From assembly GCF_900149695.1 (NCBI RefSeq), contig NZ_LT703003.1:1550001-1614000 (forward strand): a stretch of 64,000 nt of DNA, in the 5' to 3' direction. Numbering within the stretch: the stretch's first letter is position 1; each line of letters begins with the position of its first letter. The stretch comes from Anderseniella sp. Alg231-50 (GTDB lineage Bacteria > Pseudomonadota > Alphaproteobacteria > Rhizobiales > Aestuariivirgaceae). Under the pieces are notes generated by a model. That model ran no database searches and was not told where the DNA came from. It worked only from the letters and a program-made list of their open reading frames with translations. Made by a program: the position numbers and the translations under genes. This document shows positions 7,772 to 15,669 of this stretch, piece by piece.

Positions 7772-9100
7772 TCATTCACTTGCCGCCAGCGAACCGACCA
7801 GCCATTGCGCGGTGGTCATGAGGCGATCATCCTGTTCACCGGAGCCTATCAGCTGCACGCCAATGGGCAAACCGGCAGAGCCGGACAGTAAGGGCAGGTT
7901 CAGGGCCGGCAGGCCTGCTGTCGTCCACACCGTACAAAACACCGGATCGCCGGTGCCGTCGGTTTTCAATGGTGCTTCACCGGACGCAGACGGTGCGATA
8001 ATGCCATCATAGTCATGGAAGAATTCTTCGAAAAAGGTTTCCGCGCCGGCGACCATGGACAGGGCTTCGGCGTACTGCGCGTCCGAATATGCCCGGCCGC
8101 GTTCCACGACGGGTTTCAGCGTATCGCTGATCATATCCCAGTGCCGGTCGAAGTCATCGGCAAGGTGGCGGGCGATTTCATACTCGTGGACGGTTTTCTG
8201 GTGGTCCACCAGGGTGGCGACGGATTTGGGTGACTGTATCCGTTCGACCCGGTCGCCGAGTGCAGTCATTATCTCTTCCAGGCCGCTGCGAGCGTCATCG
8301 GTGAGGCGGTCGTGATAGGGCATGTCAAGCCATACCAGGTCAGGTTCGACCAGCGGCTGGCGGTTGAGGCCAGACGCGGCAGACGGCAAGGGACGCGGCA
8401 AGCCCGCCGGGTCGCGCGGATCATAACCGGCCAACGCATCTGCCAGCAGGCAGACGTCTTCCAGCGAACGGCCGAACACGCCGACCTGATCGAGGGTGAC
8501 GGACGTTTGCAGCACGCCGGTGCGGGAGATCATGCCGCGGGTCGGCTTGAATCCGAAAATACCACAGAACGAGGCGGGCCTAATGGTGGAGCCGTTGGTT
8601 TGACTGCCGATGGCCAGCGGTACATGGCCTGCGGCAACGGCGGCGGCTGACCCGCTGGACGAGCCGCCGGGCGTGTGGGCATTGTTGTGCGGGTTTGAGG
8701 TATCGGCCGGGTTGAGGAAGGCGAATTCGGTGGTGACCGTCTTGCCCATGATAACCGCGCCTGCCTCACGCAGTTTTGCGGTCACCGCACAATCGATTTC
8801 AGCGATGGTTCCCTTTCGGGCCGGGCTGCCGCATTCGGTAGGTAAGCCGTTGACATCGAATATGTCTTTCAGCCCGACAGGCACGCCGTGCAGCAACCCG
8901 AGTGTGCGGCCCTTGCGGCGCAGGTCGTCCAGTTCGCGGGCTTGGGCCAGGGCGCCCTCGGCATCGAGATGCGCCCATGCGCCAATACCGGCGTCGGTTT
9001 CGGTGATCCGTTCCAGGCAGGCCTCGACCAGTTGCTGCGAGGTGATAAGGCCTTCGGCGATCTGCCGCCTGGCTTCACTGGCTGTCAGTTGACACAACAT
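7772..9100 (-). CDS. Amidase (amidase-signature family)
   Basis: Hydrolyses an amide bond in a small molecule, releasing ammonia or an amine. From ATG 9100 the product has 442 residues. The amidase-signature Ser-cisSer-Lys triad is present: Lys78 in GVPVGLKDIFDV, cis-Ser near 148 in TPGGSSSGSAAAVA, and nucleophile Ser near 172 in GSQTNGSTIRPA. A TTG four codons further upstream would follow dctM by 14 bp and is a possible alternative start. The gene lies directly behind dctM of the second TRAP system, suggesting the transporter brings in an amide or a compound whose breakdown passes through one. There is no recognisable signal peptide, so it acts in the cytoplasm. Confidence 0.92.
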   Translation of the reverse strand: MLCQLTASEARRQIAEGLITSQQLVEACLERITETDAGIGAWAHLDAEGALAQARELDDLRRKGRTLGLLHGVPVGLKDIFDVNGLPTECGSPARKGTIAEIDCAVTAKLREAGAVIMGKTVTTEFAFLNPADTSNPHNNAHTPGGSSSGSAAAVAAGHVPLAIGSQTNGSTIRPASFCGIFGFKPTRGMISRTGVLQTSVTLDQVGVFGRSLEDVCLLADALAGYDPRDPAGLPRPLPSAASGLNRQPLVEPDLVWLDMPYHDRLTDDARSGLEEIMTALGDRVERIQSPKSVATLVDHQKTVHEYEIARHLADDFDRHWDMISDTLKPVVERGRAYSDAQYAEALSMVAGAETFFEEFFHDYDGIIAPSASGEAPLKTDGTGDPVFCTVWTTAGLPALNLPLLSGSAGLPIGVQLIGSGEQDDRLMTTAQWLVGSLAASE

Positions 9101-9125
9101 ATCCTGCTTCAAGGCCTTTCAGGCT

Positions 9126-10493
9126 TTATTTCTGGTATGGGCCGAACAGGTAGTCAGGGAACCACAAGGCGATGCCGGGGAACTGGTACATCAGCACCAT
9201 GGTGAATATCACAATGCCCAGATACGGCATGATGCCCCGGAAAATCTGCATCAGTTCGATCTGTCCCTTTAGCACCCCTTTTAGGTAGTACGCCGACATG
9301 GCCATGGGCGGGGTCAGGAACGACGTCTGCAGGTTCAGCGCCACCAACATGGCGAAGAAATAAGGATTGACCCCGAACTGATCGAGCAGAGGCAGGAAGA
9401 TCGGTACGAAAATAATGACGATTTCCGACCATTCCAGCGGCCAGCCCAGCAGGAAGATGATGGCTTGTGCCATCACCAGGAACTGCCATGGCGCAAGATT
9501 GAACGAGGCGACCCATTCAGCAATCACATCGTGACCGCCCAGATAGGAAAACACCGATGCAAAGGTCCACGATCCGACAAACAGCCAGCACACCATGGCC
9601 GTCGCCTTGGCGGTGAGGTAAACCGATTGCTTGACCATCGACCAGTTGAGCGCGCCGTAGATCAGCGCCAGCACCAGACCGCCGAGCGAGCCCATGGCGG
9701 CGGCTTCAGCCGGGGTCGCCAGGCCACCCAGAATGGAGCCCAGTACAAGCATGATCAAAACGGTCAGCGGGACGAACGATATCAGCAGGTTCATGTATAT
9801 CTCACGGACCGGCGGGATATCTTCCTGTTTCGGTTTCGGCGCGATGTTCGGGTTGATGGCGACACGGATGATCACGTAAACGATGTAGAATCCGGCCAGC
9901 ATGAGCCCGGGGAAAACGGCAGCCGCATAAAGCCTGAGTGGCGACAGTTCGGCGATTGCCGCATACACAATCAGCATGATGGACGGCGGGATCAGGATGC
10001 CGAGCGTGCCGCCGGCGCAGATGACACCGGAGGCAAACTCCTTGTTGTACTGGGCGTTGGCCATGGCTGGAAACGCCAGCAGGCCCATCAATGTGACAAC
10101 CGCGCCAACGATACCGGTGGCGGTCGAGAACACCGCACAGGTGACCAGGGCCGCTATGGCCATGGACCCGGGCAGGTTCCGGGCTGCCATCTGCAGCGAG
10201 TAGAACAGCTTGTTGATGATATTTGCGCGTTCAACCACATAGCCCATGAACAGGAACAGCGGGATGGCGACGAGGGTGTCGTTTTCCATCACCGAATAGG
10301 TGTTCTGGTTCAGCAGATAGAAAATCTGGTTCTGGAAAAAGTCACCGAAAGTGGTGATCGCATCGGCTTTGTAATAGGCGTAATAGCCAAAGCCGACCCC
10401 CATGGCTATCAGGGTAAACGCAATCGGAAAGCCCAGCAGCACCAGAACGATGAACAGGGACAGCATGAGGATGGCGACTTCAGGGTTCGTCAT
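9126..10493 (-). CDS. dctM: TRAP transporter large permease DctM
   Basis: Large membrane subunit of the second TRAP transporter, 455 residues with about a dozen hydrophobic helices. Family features include ENDTLVAIPLFLFMGYVVER, a GIVGAVVTLMGLLAFPAM segment, GGTLGILIPPSIMLIVYA, and a C-terminal repeat of the same theme with NPYFFAMLVALNLQTSFLTP. ATG at 10493 has GGAG eleven bases upstream. It is separated from its dctQ by about 300 bp filled mainly by a MITE-like element, an unusual gap in a TRAP operon where these genes normally abut. It is followed after 25 bp by the amidase. Confidence 0.95.
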   Translation of the reverse strand: MTNPEVAILMLSLFIVLVLLGFPIAFTLIAMGVGFGYYAYYKADAITTFGDFFQNQIFYLLNQNTYSVMENDTLVAIPLFLFMGYVVERANIINKLFYSLQMAARNLPGSMAIAALVTCAVFSTATGIVGAVVTLMGLLAFPAMANAQYNKEFASGVICAGGTLGILIPPSIMLIVYAAIAELSPLRLYAAAVFPGLMLAGFYIVYVIIRVAINPNIAPKPKQEDIPPVREIYMNLLISFVPLTVLIMLVLGSILGGLATPAEAAAMGSLGGLVLALIYGALNWSMVKQSVYLTAKATAMVCWLFVGSWTFASVFSYLGGHDVIAEWVASFNLAPWQFLVMAQAIIFLLGWPLEWSEIVIIFVPIFLPLLDQFGVNPYFFAMLVALNLQTSFLTPPMAMSAYYLKGVLKGQIELMQIFRGIMPYLGIVIFTMVLMYQFPGIALWFPDYLFGPYQK

Positions 10494-10526
10494 TTTCTAT
10501 TGAACTCCAGCGGCAACAGCGCGAGT

Positions 10527-10792
10527 TATACCAAAGGGACTAACTATTGACCTTTTTGATGGAGTCAAATCCGACCACTCTGGCAGGCGCTGTGCGCAGC
10601 GCGATGTGGTGCATCGAGCAAGCGCGGCAACGCACCAGATGGACGGATTTGGCCCACCGAAGGCCGGTTTTTCGCGTCCGCCGGACGTCGTTATGCTCCA
10701 CTTGTGGTCAGCCAGACCAAGGCGTGAAGCATGCCTAGCCGACAAACGCGAAAAACCGGTCAAAAGGGTCAATAGTTAGTTCCTTTGGTATA
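10527..10792. mobile_element. MITE-like element inserted between dctQ and dctM
   Basis: A 266-bp element bounded by 33-base terminal inverted repeats (10527-10559 and 10760-10792), matching at 31 of 33 positions and beginning TATACCAAAGG. The TA at each outer end fits the TA target duplication of the IS630/Tc1 group. Inside, a second inverted pair (GCCGGTTTTTCGCGT near 10664-10678 against ACGCGAAAAACCGGT at 10745-10759) allows further folding. No convincing coding sequence or transposase is present, so it would be non-autonomous. It fills the otherwise short dctQ-dctM junction. Confidence 0.8.
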
Positions 10793-10800
10793 GGGATTGA

Positions 10801-11376
10801 TCAGGATTTGTCGGCAACCGGGTCCGGTGCAGCGAGCAGGTCTTCGGTTTCGCGCACGTCTTCCAGCCGTTCCAGCCAGACGCCTTCGCGCATCGCTTTC
10901 CAGCAGCGCAATATCTCGGCAATGCCCTGAATGATCATCAGGAAACCGGCCAGGGGAATGAGCGTCTTGAAGAAGTATATCTGGATGCGGGCAGGGGAGT
11001 TCCAGCTGACTTCCAGATAGCGCCAGCTGTCCTTGGCGATTTCCGCGCCAAACCAGAACAGGGCGAGCATGCCGGGGAAGAAGAACACGACATAAAGCAC
11101 GAAATCCAGCGTCGCCTGGGTCTTGACCGGCAGCAGGCGGTACAAGACATCACCGCGTACATGGGTGTCCTGGGCCAGTGCGTAGGGGCCTGCCATCAGG
11201 AACAGGGCGCCGTACATCTGCACCATCATGTCAAACGCCCACACCGTCGGTGCATTCAGCACATAGCGCACGAACACTTCATAGGACACCGAGAAGGTCA
11301 GGATCAGGATGCACCAGCCGAAGGCGCGGCCGACCCAAATACTCAGGCTCTCGATGGTGTGGATAATTGATATCAC
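10801..11376 (-). CDS. dctQ: TRAP transporter small permease DctQ
   Basis: Small membrane subunit of the second TRAP system, 191 residues with four hydrophobic helices. The DctQ signature VFVRYVLNAPTVWAFDM is at about 34-50, followed by DTHVRGDVLYRLLP. The start is GTG at 11376, chosen because GGAGG lies eight bases upstream. A 220-bp gap with a hairpin separates it from dctP. Downstream, a MITE-like element begins eight bases after... the stop side of the dctQ-dctM junction and could reduce transcription or coupling into dctM. Confidence 0.92.
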   Translation of the reverse strand: MISIIHTIESLSIWVGRAFGWCILILTFSVSYEVFVRYVLNAPTVWAFDMMVQMYGALFLMAGPYALAQDTHVRGDVLYRLLPVKTQATLDFVLYVVFFFPGMLALFWFGAEIAKDSWRYLEVSWNSPARIQIYFFKTLIPLAGFLMIIQGIAEILRCWKAMREGVWLERLEDVRETEDLLAAPDPVADKS

Positions 11377-11557
11377 AGGTTCGCCTCCCTACAGCGATAC
11401 AGGTTCCGGCCAGGCCAGAACCACGCTCATTGCTTTCATTTTTGCATTGTGTCGCAAGATCCGGTGCCCACTGTTCCGGGAAATGCCATACGCAGAATTA
11501 TGTATTTCGGAGAGCTGTTTACAGGCCCGCCGCAAATCTCAAATCGCCGAAGCTGCC

Positions 11558-11584
11558 CCCGCATCCCTTTTTCAAGGATGCGGG
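11558..11584 (-). terminator. Hairpin between dctP and dctQ of the second TRAP operon
   Basis: A perfect 9-bp stem (CCCGCATCC / GGATGCGGG) with a 9-base loop starts 13 bp past the dctP stop. No T-run follows on the minus strand. It occupies the same place as the hairpin at 1641-1663 in the first TRAP operon, so a stabilising or attenuating role favouring the binding protein is likely. Confidence 0.55.
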
Positions 11585-11596
11585 AACATAGTGTGA

Positions 11597-12712
11597 TCAG
11601 CTGAAGTGATGCTTGTATGCCAGCTTGTAGTCAGGCTGGTTCAGGTTCAGATAATTCATCACGTTCTTGGCGTATGCCTTCTGGGACTCAATTACCTTGG
11701 CGAAGAACGCATCTTCCTTGGAAATGCGGTCAACCACGATATCCCAGGCTTTCAACTGCTCCGTCATCACCGAATCCGGTGTGCGGTAGACATTGACACC
11801 CTGGTCGTCACGCAACTTCACCAGGTCGTCTGCATAACGCTTGGTGTTGTTCCAGTAGAAGTTGGAGTTCTCAGCTTCCGAAGCGTGTTTCAGAATAGCC
11901 TTCAGTTCATCCGGCAGGCCTTCGAACATTTTCTTGTTGAAGGTAACCTCGAAGAACTCCTGGCTCTGATGGAAGCTGGCCAGGTGATAGTGCTTGGACA
12001 CGTCCTGCATGCCGAAGTCACGGTCAGACGTCGGGTTGTTGAACTCGGCCGCATCGATCAGGCCGGACTTCATGGCAGGCTGAATTTCGCCGCCGGGCAA
12101 CTGCACAACCGACATGCCCATTTCGAGCAGAACGTCGGCGGCCAGGCCAACCGTGCGATATTTCAGACCCTTCATCTGCGAAGCGTCCTTGATTTCTTCC
12201 TTGAACCAGCCGAGCGGCTGGGCCGGCATGGCCGAGTTGAAGAACGACACGACGTTCAGGCCAAGCGAGCCCATCAGTTCGTCAAACAGTTCCTGGCCGC
12301 CACCATAGTGGACCCAGCCGAGCACTTCCTGGGACGACCAGCCGAAGCACGGGCCGGTGCCGAACAGGGAAGCGGACTTGGACTTGGAGTACCAGTAGGC
12401 CGGCACATAGTGGGCAGCATCGAGCACGCCGCGGTGCACCGCGTCCTGCATCTGGCTGGTCTTGACCACCGAGTTCACCGGCAGCAGGTCGATTTTCAGG
12501 TCCTTGGCGGCCATCGCGTTGACGCGATTGACGTAGGACTGGGCATTTTCAAGGAAAATACCACCGCCCCAGGCGGCCTGCATCTTGATTACCTTGGGTT
12601 CTGCACGCGCAATGCTGGGGGCAGCAAGGCCGGCAACAGTTGCCACACCGGCTCCGGTCAGGAACTTGCGGCGCGACGCGACGGCGGTTTTCGCCTTCGA
12701 AATATCAGTCAT
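11597..12712 (-). CDS. dctP: TRAP transporter substrate-binding protein, Tat-exported (TakP-like)
   Basis: Periplasmic receptor of the second TRAP system, 371 residues. The N-terminus carries a twin-arginine signal, SRRKFLTGAGVATVAGLAAP, ending in SIARA-EP near residue 37. The mature protein resembles the TakP/2-oxoacid branch of TRAP receptors: QAAWGGGIFLENAQSYVNRV, a MQDAVHRGVLDAAHYVPAYW segment, LKYRTVGLAADVLLEMG and QLPGGEIQPAMKSGLIDAAE. ATG at 12712 has AGGGAG seven bases upstream. Tat export suggests folding in the cytoplasm before transport. A 2-oxoacid ligand is suggested by the resemblance and would fit the 2-hydroxyacid dehydrogenase at the operon's end, but is not proven. Confidence 0.93.
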   Translation of the reverse strand: MTDISKAKTAVASRRKFLTGAGVATVAGLAAPSIARAEPKVIKMQAAWGGGIFLENAQSYVNRVNAMAAKDLKIDLLPVNSVVKTSQMQDAVHRGVLDAAHYVPAYWYSKSKSASLFGTGPCFGWSSQEVLGWVHYGGGQELFDELMGSLGLNVVSFFNSAMPAQPLGWFKEEIKDASQMKGLKYRTVGLAADVLLEMGMSVVQLPGGEIQPAMKSGLIDAAEFNNPTSDRDFGMQDVSKHYHLASFHQSQEFFEVTFNKKMFEGLPDELKAILKHASEAENSNFYWNNTKRYADDLVKLRDDQGVNVYRTPDSVMTEQLKAWDIVVDRISKEDAFFAKVIESQKAYAKNVMNYLNLNQPDYKLAYKHHFS

Positions 12713-13006
12713 TATGATCTCCCTAAACGCCCGGTCTAACTCAATCCCACGGGCAGTGGGCTCAGACTAGAAGGTATGCCCCGGCATGCAAGACAAGTTT
12801 CCACATTGTGATCAAATTGTCGCCTTGTGGCTGAAAACAGGGCATTTGGACAAATCGCGCGTCGCGATGCCGGCAGCCTTCGGCGTTTCCGGACCGTACC
12901 CGCAATGCGTGCAGGGTGACAAAATGCACATCTTAAATCCGCGTTCTGCCGCAAGGTCATCACAACGGCGCACAAGAACAGATCCTCTCTTCAAAGGAAT
13001 AAAGCC

Positions 13007-13165
13007 ATGACCACGCAACATCACACCAGCTTCACCAGGACCATCGTGGGCTCCGCACGTCGTCTGTTGCGTACCAACAAGCCTCACGGCCTGCTCGCCA
13101 GCAGCCACATAGATGCGCGCACCATGCGCGATATCGGGGTGAACCCTGTTGGGTTCGGCTCATAG
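13007..13165 (+). CDS. DUF1127-like microprotein
   Basis: A 52-residue basic protein starting MTTQHHTSFTRTIVGSARRL and ending DARTMRDIGVNPVGFGS. The C-terminal block resembles DUF1127 small proteins (consensus near L-x-D-x-x-L-x-D-I-G), abundant in alphaproteobacteria and linked in Agrobacterium and Rhodobacter to RNA turnover and phosphate or stress responses. AAAGGAA lies eight bases before the ATG, which supports translation. It stands alone between the divergent TRAP receptor gene and the convergent oxygenase gene. The resemblance is to the motif only, and the arginine-rich linker is shorter than in canonical members. Confidence 0.7.
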   Translation: MTTQHHTSFTRTIVGSARRLLRTNKPHGLLASSHIDARTMRDIGVNPVGFGS

Positions 13166-13293
13166 GTCACGTGTGACTGCGAAGCGGCATCACGTCGGGC
13201 AAATGATTGGATACGATGGTAATCCCGTCAGGATGCGAAGCCTTGATGCCCGGACTGAGAAGCTGAGACCACACCCGAAAATACATAGCACCG

Positions 13294-13851
13294 CTAACGA
13301 AGTGCGTGCTTGCCTTTCAGCCATCCCACCAGCGCCAGTCTTCTGCCCCACAGTATCGGATTGGCCCGGTGCCACAAATGAGATGGAAAAAACATCGCGG
13401 CACCGCGCGTGCGAGGGGCGGTCCTGTCCTTGTTGCGCGACCAGACATAGAGGCTGCCACCGCCATAATCCGATGACCGGGACAACTGCACGCTGACCGT
13501 CAGTTTTCGCTGGCTGAACTTCGGCACGCCTGAATCCATGTGCCTGGCGAAGTGGTTCAGGAACCCGTAGGAGACAAACTGCAGGGTCTCGACGCTGTCC
13601 AGCTCAAATTTCCAGACTTCGTCGTTCAGTTCCATGGCCTTGTCGCGCAAGCGGTCATAGATCCACTTGTTATCGGCATCTTGCGGGAAGTGGGTTACCT
13701 TGCACAATCGCTGTGTGAGGCGACGGATACGGCCCGCACCAGGCGATGCGGCCGACGATGCTGGTACACGTTGTGCGAGGGAAACTATGCGGTCACATTC
13801 TTCATCGCTGAACAGCTGCACAGCCTGGGCGTTGGAATGACTGGATTGCAT
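13294..13851 (-). CDS. 2-oxoglutarate/Fe(II)-dependent oxygenase
   Basis: A 185-residue protein of the prolyl-4-hydroxylase/PKHD-type double-stranded beta-helix family. The metal facial triad is His104 and Asp106 in FARHMDSG plus His161 in FPSHLWHRANP. Arg171 in GRRLALVGWL would bind 2-oxoglutarate. The segment SVQLSRSSDYGGGSLYVW is characteristic of the family. It would hydroxylate a protein or small-molecule substrate using oxygen and 2-oxoglutarate; the target is unknown. I chose the ATG at 13851; an upstream TTG at 13872 is less likely. It lies next to tRNA-Arg and appears to be a single-gene unit. Confidence 0.82.
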   Translation of the reverse strand: MQSSHSNAQAVQLFSDEECDRIVSLAQRVPASSAASPGAGRIRRLTQRLCKVTHFPQDADNKWIYDRLRDKAMELNDEVWKFELDSVETLQFVSYGFLNHFARHMDSGVPKFSQRKLTVSVQLSRSSDYGGGSLYVWSRNKDRTAPRTRGAAMFFPSHLWHRANPILWGRRLALVGWLKGKHALR

Positions 13852-13909
13852 CGTTGCTGGTTTCCGATCCAATTCAAAAAACAGTCTGTCATGTCTTTAA
13901 AGAGGTTAG

Positions 13910-13986
13910 TGGTGATCCCGACAGGATTCGAACCTGTGACCCCCAGATTAGGAATCTGGTGCTCTATCCAGCTGAGCTACGGGACC
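13910..13986 (-). tRNA. tRNA-Arg (anticodon CCT)
   Basis: The minus strand folds as a full cloverleaf. Acceptor GGTCCCG pairs with CGGGATC, the D-arm contains AGCTCAGCTGGATAGAGC, the anticodon loop TTCCTAA is closed by CCAGA/TCTGG, and the T-arm contains GGTTCGAATCC. The discriminator is A, and the CCA end is encoded. The CCT anticodon reads AGG arginine codons. Confidence 0.97.
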
Positions 13987-14054
13987 ATTGCTGGTGCGCA
14001 CGCTTTATAGCGCCATTTCAGCGATGTACTCAAACCGGAATTCGCTTCCGGGCA

Positions 14055-14095
14055 ATCGAAAAACAACCCTGCCGGAGGCAGGCCTCGGGCAGGGT
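14055..14095 (-). terminator. Rho-independent terminator of carD
   Basis: On the minus strand an 8-bp stem ACCCTGCC / GGCAGGGT, with a GC-rich loop, is followed by TTGTTTTTCG. It lies 52 bp beyond the carD stop and upstream of tRNA-Arg on the same strand. Confidence 0.75.
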
Positions 14096-14146
14096 CGTGG
14101 ATATCATTGCAGACTGTCCGGGTTCCGGACCGTCGGGTTGCCTGAT

Positions 14147-14716
14147 TTACGCGGCTTTTTCTTCTGCGCTGGCAGCGGCAGCCTTTTCACCGCGGTGCGA
14201 TGACTTTTCCAGCACGGCTTCGATCTCGCTGACTGCGCCTGCATCGTCGAGCTTCTTCACGCAGGCGATTTCGCGGGCCATGCGGTCAAGAGCTGATTCA
14301 TACAGCTGGCGTTCGGAATAAGACTGTTCCGGCTGGCGGTCGGAGCGGTACAGGTCGCGCACAACCTCGGCCACCGAGATCAGGTCGCCGGAATTGATCT
14401 TGGCTTCGTATTCCTGGGCGCGGCGCGACCACATGGTGCGCTTGACGCGAGCCTTGCCGGTCAGCACCTTCATGGCGTCTTCGGCCATGTTCTTGTCCGA
14501 CAGCTTGCGCATGCCGACGCTGTCGCACTTGTTCAGCGGAACCCGCAGGCGCATCTTGTCCTTTTCAAAATCGATGACGAACAGCTCAAGCTTGGCACCG
14601 GCAATTTCCTGGTCTTCCAGGGCAACGATCTTGCCTACGCCATGGGCCGGGTACACGACAAACTCGCCGATCTTGTACTTGAGCTTCCGCGATGCTGTCT
14701 TTTTTTCTGTGGCCAT
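14147..14716 (-). CDS. carD: CarD/CdnL-family transcriptional regulator
   Basis: RNA polymerase-binding factor, 189 residues, that stabilises open promoter complexes, especially at rRNA and growth-related promoters. The N-terminal Tudor-like RNAP-interacting domain shows the family pattern FVVYPAHGVGKIVALEDQEI, followed by ELFVIDFEKDKMRLRVP. The C-terminal helical DNA-binding part contains MWSRRAQEYEAKINSGDL and EVVRDLYR. A tail rich in Ala, Lys and Glu closes the protein. A 518-bp intergenic stretch lies upstream, and a rho-independent terminator lies downstream. CarD next to fdxA is a common arrangement in this order. Confidence 0.95.
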   Translation of the reverse strand: MATEKKTASRKLKYKIGEFVVYPAHGVGKIVALEDQEIAGAKLELFVIDFEKDKMRLRVPLNKCDSVGMRKLSDKNMAEDAMKVLTGKARVKRTMWSRRAQEYEAKINSGDLISVAEVVRDLYRSDRQPEQSYSERQLYESALDRMAREIACVKKLDDAGAVSEIEAVLEKSSHRGEKAAAASAEEKAA

Positions 14717-15234
14717 TTTGTAATTCCCTTATAACTCGCCTGTTCAACGCTTCATTCAGCAACACCTAATTCGCCGCATCCCGCCTGTTGCCGTTAAGCG
14801 CCAACCAGGTTGACCTTCCCTGCCGGAAGGCAAAACCACCTTATGCCGGTGGAGGGGTGCGTAGCTGATGGCCAGTGGCTGATGATACGATCAGGAAGTG
14901 CAGTTCGGTTATTACCTGCGTTAAGCGACATTGCGCTGATTGTCAGGTCCGGGTGAATTGCTTGCTTTCGTGTCAAAAACTGGATCAGGCGAAAAAAAGT
15001 CCGAGCTGTTCAGGCCCGGGTTCTCAAAGTGTTGCTGTGAATTTCATGTCATTAACAAGGTGTATAACACAAATTTACCTATTGTTAAAGCCTCGCAACG
15101 CCTTACCGGTGCCGGATTCGCTCGAATGCGGCCAAAGTGTAAAGAAATGGTTAACGCGCAATTACGTTAAAGAGTAAGAATTTCGCGCAGGGCGGTGATA
15201 TTTCTTTACCAGCAAATGCCGGTCCGGGTGTGAC
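14717..15234. other. Long intergenic region between fdxA and carD
   Basis: No convincing gene is present. In the carD leader two small hairpins occur on DNA: CCTTCC/GGAAGG at 14814-14830 and CCACC/GGTGG at 14836-14852. Further upstream the sequence is AT-richer and holds TTAA-containing sites resembling CtrA motifs: TTAACCAT on the minus strand at 15147-15154, and a near TTAA-N7-TTAA match around 15075-15095. The carD promoter presumably lies here. An unannotated small RNA cannot be excluded. Confidence 0.4.
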
Positions 15235-15573
15235 CTAGTCGCCTTCGCCGGGTTCTTCGGAGAAGTACTTTTCGAACTTGCCCTGTTCACCGTCATGCTT
15301 TTCGGCATCGTCGGGGGATTCACCCTTCTGGGTAATGTTCGGCCAGATGTCGGCGAACTTGGTGTTCAGCTCCAGCCATTTTTCAAGGCCGGGCTCGGTG
15401 TCCGGCTTGATCGCTTCGGCCGGACACTCCGGTTCGCACACACCGCAGTCAATGCATTCGTCCGGGTGGATGACGAGCATGTTGTCGCCTTCGTAAAAGC
15501 AGTCCACCGGACATACTTCAACACAGTCCATGTACTTGCACTTGATGCAGTTCTCAATGACGATATAGGTCAT
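15235..15573 (-). CDS. fdxA: Ferredoxin FdxA (3Fe-4S / 4Fe-4S)
   Basis: Small electron carrier of 112 residues in the seven-iron ferredoxin family. Cys9, Cys17 and Cys50 would hold the 3Fe-4S cluster, and Cys21, Cys40, Cys43 and Cys46 the 4Fe-4S cluster, as in [18 protein letters not shown] and [13 protein letters not shown]. The C-terminal extension ([18 protein letters not shown] and an acidic tail) is standard for alphaproteobacterial FdxA. It is probably co-transcribed with the S4 protein gene 96 bp upstream. The partner enzyme is not indicated. Confidence 0.95.
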   Translation of the reverse strand: MTYIVIENCIKCKYMDCVEVCPVDCFYEGDNMLVIHPDECIDCGVCEPECPAEAIKPDTEPGLEKWLELNTKFADIWPNITQKGESPDDAEKHDGEQGKFEKYFSEEPGEGD

Positions 15574-15669
15574 ATGCGGGCTCTCAAACTCTCAACTGTT
15601 GCCTTGGTCGCGGGGTTGCCGGTGAACTTGCATTTTCTTGGCGGATCGTCAAGCGTACTTGTAGGTATG

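Noticed and set aside
9465-10550. 361-codon plus-strand frame opposite dctM
   Set aside because: His/Gln/Arg/Asp-rich shadow of a hydrophobic membrane protein on the opposite strand.
10497-10772. 91-codon minus-strand frame covering most of the MITE-like element
   Set aside because: It runs through the inverted repeats, has no recognisable domain and no ribosome site; composition follows the repeat.
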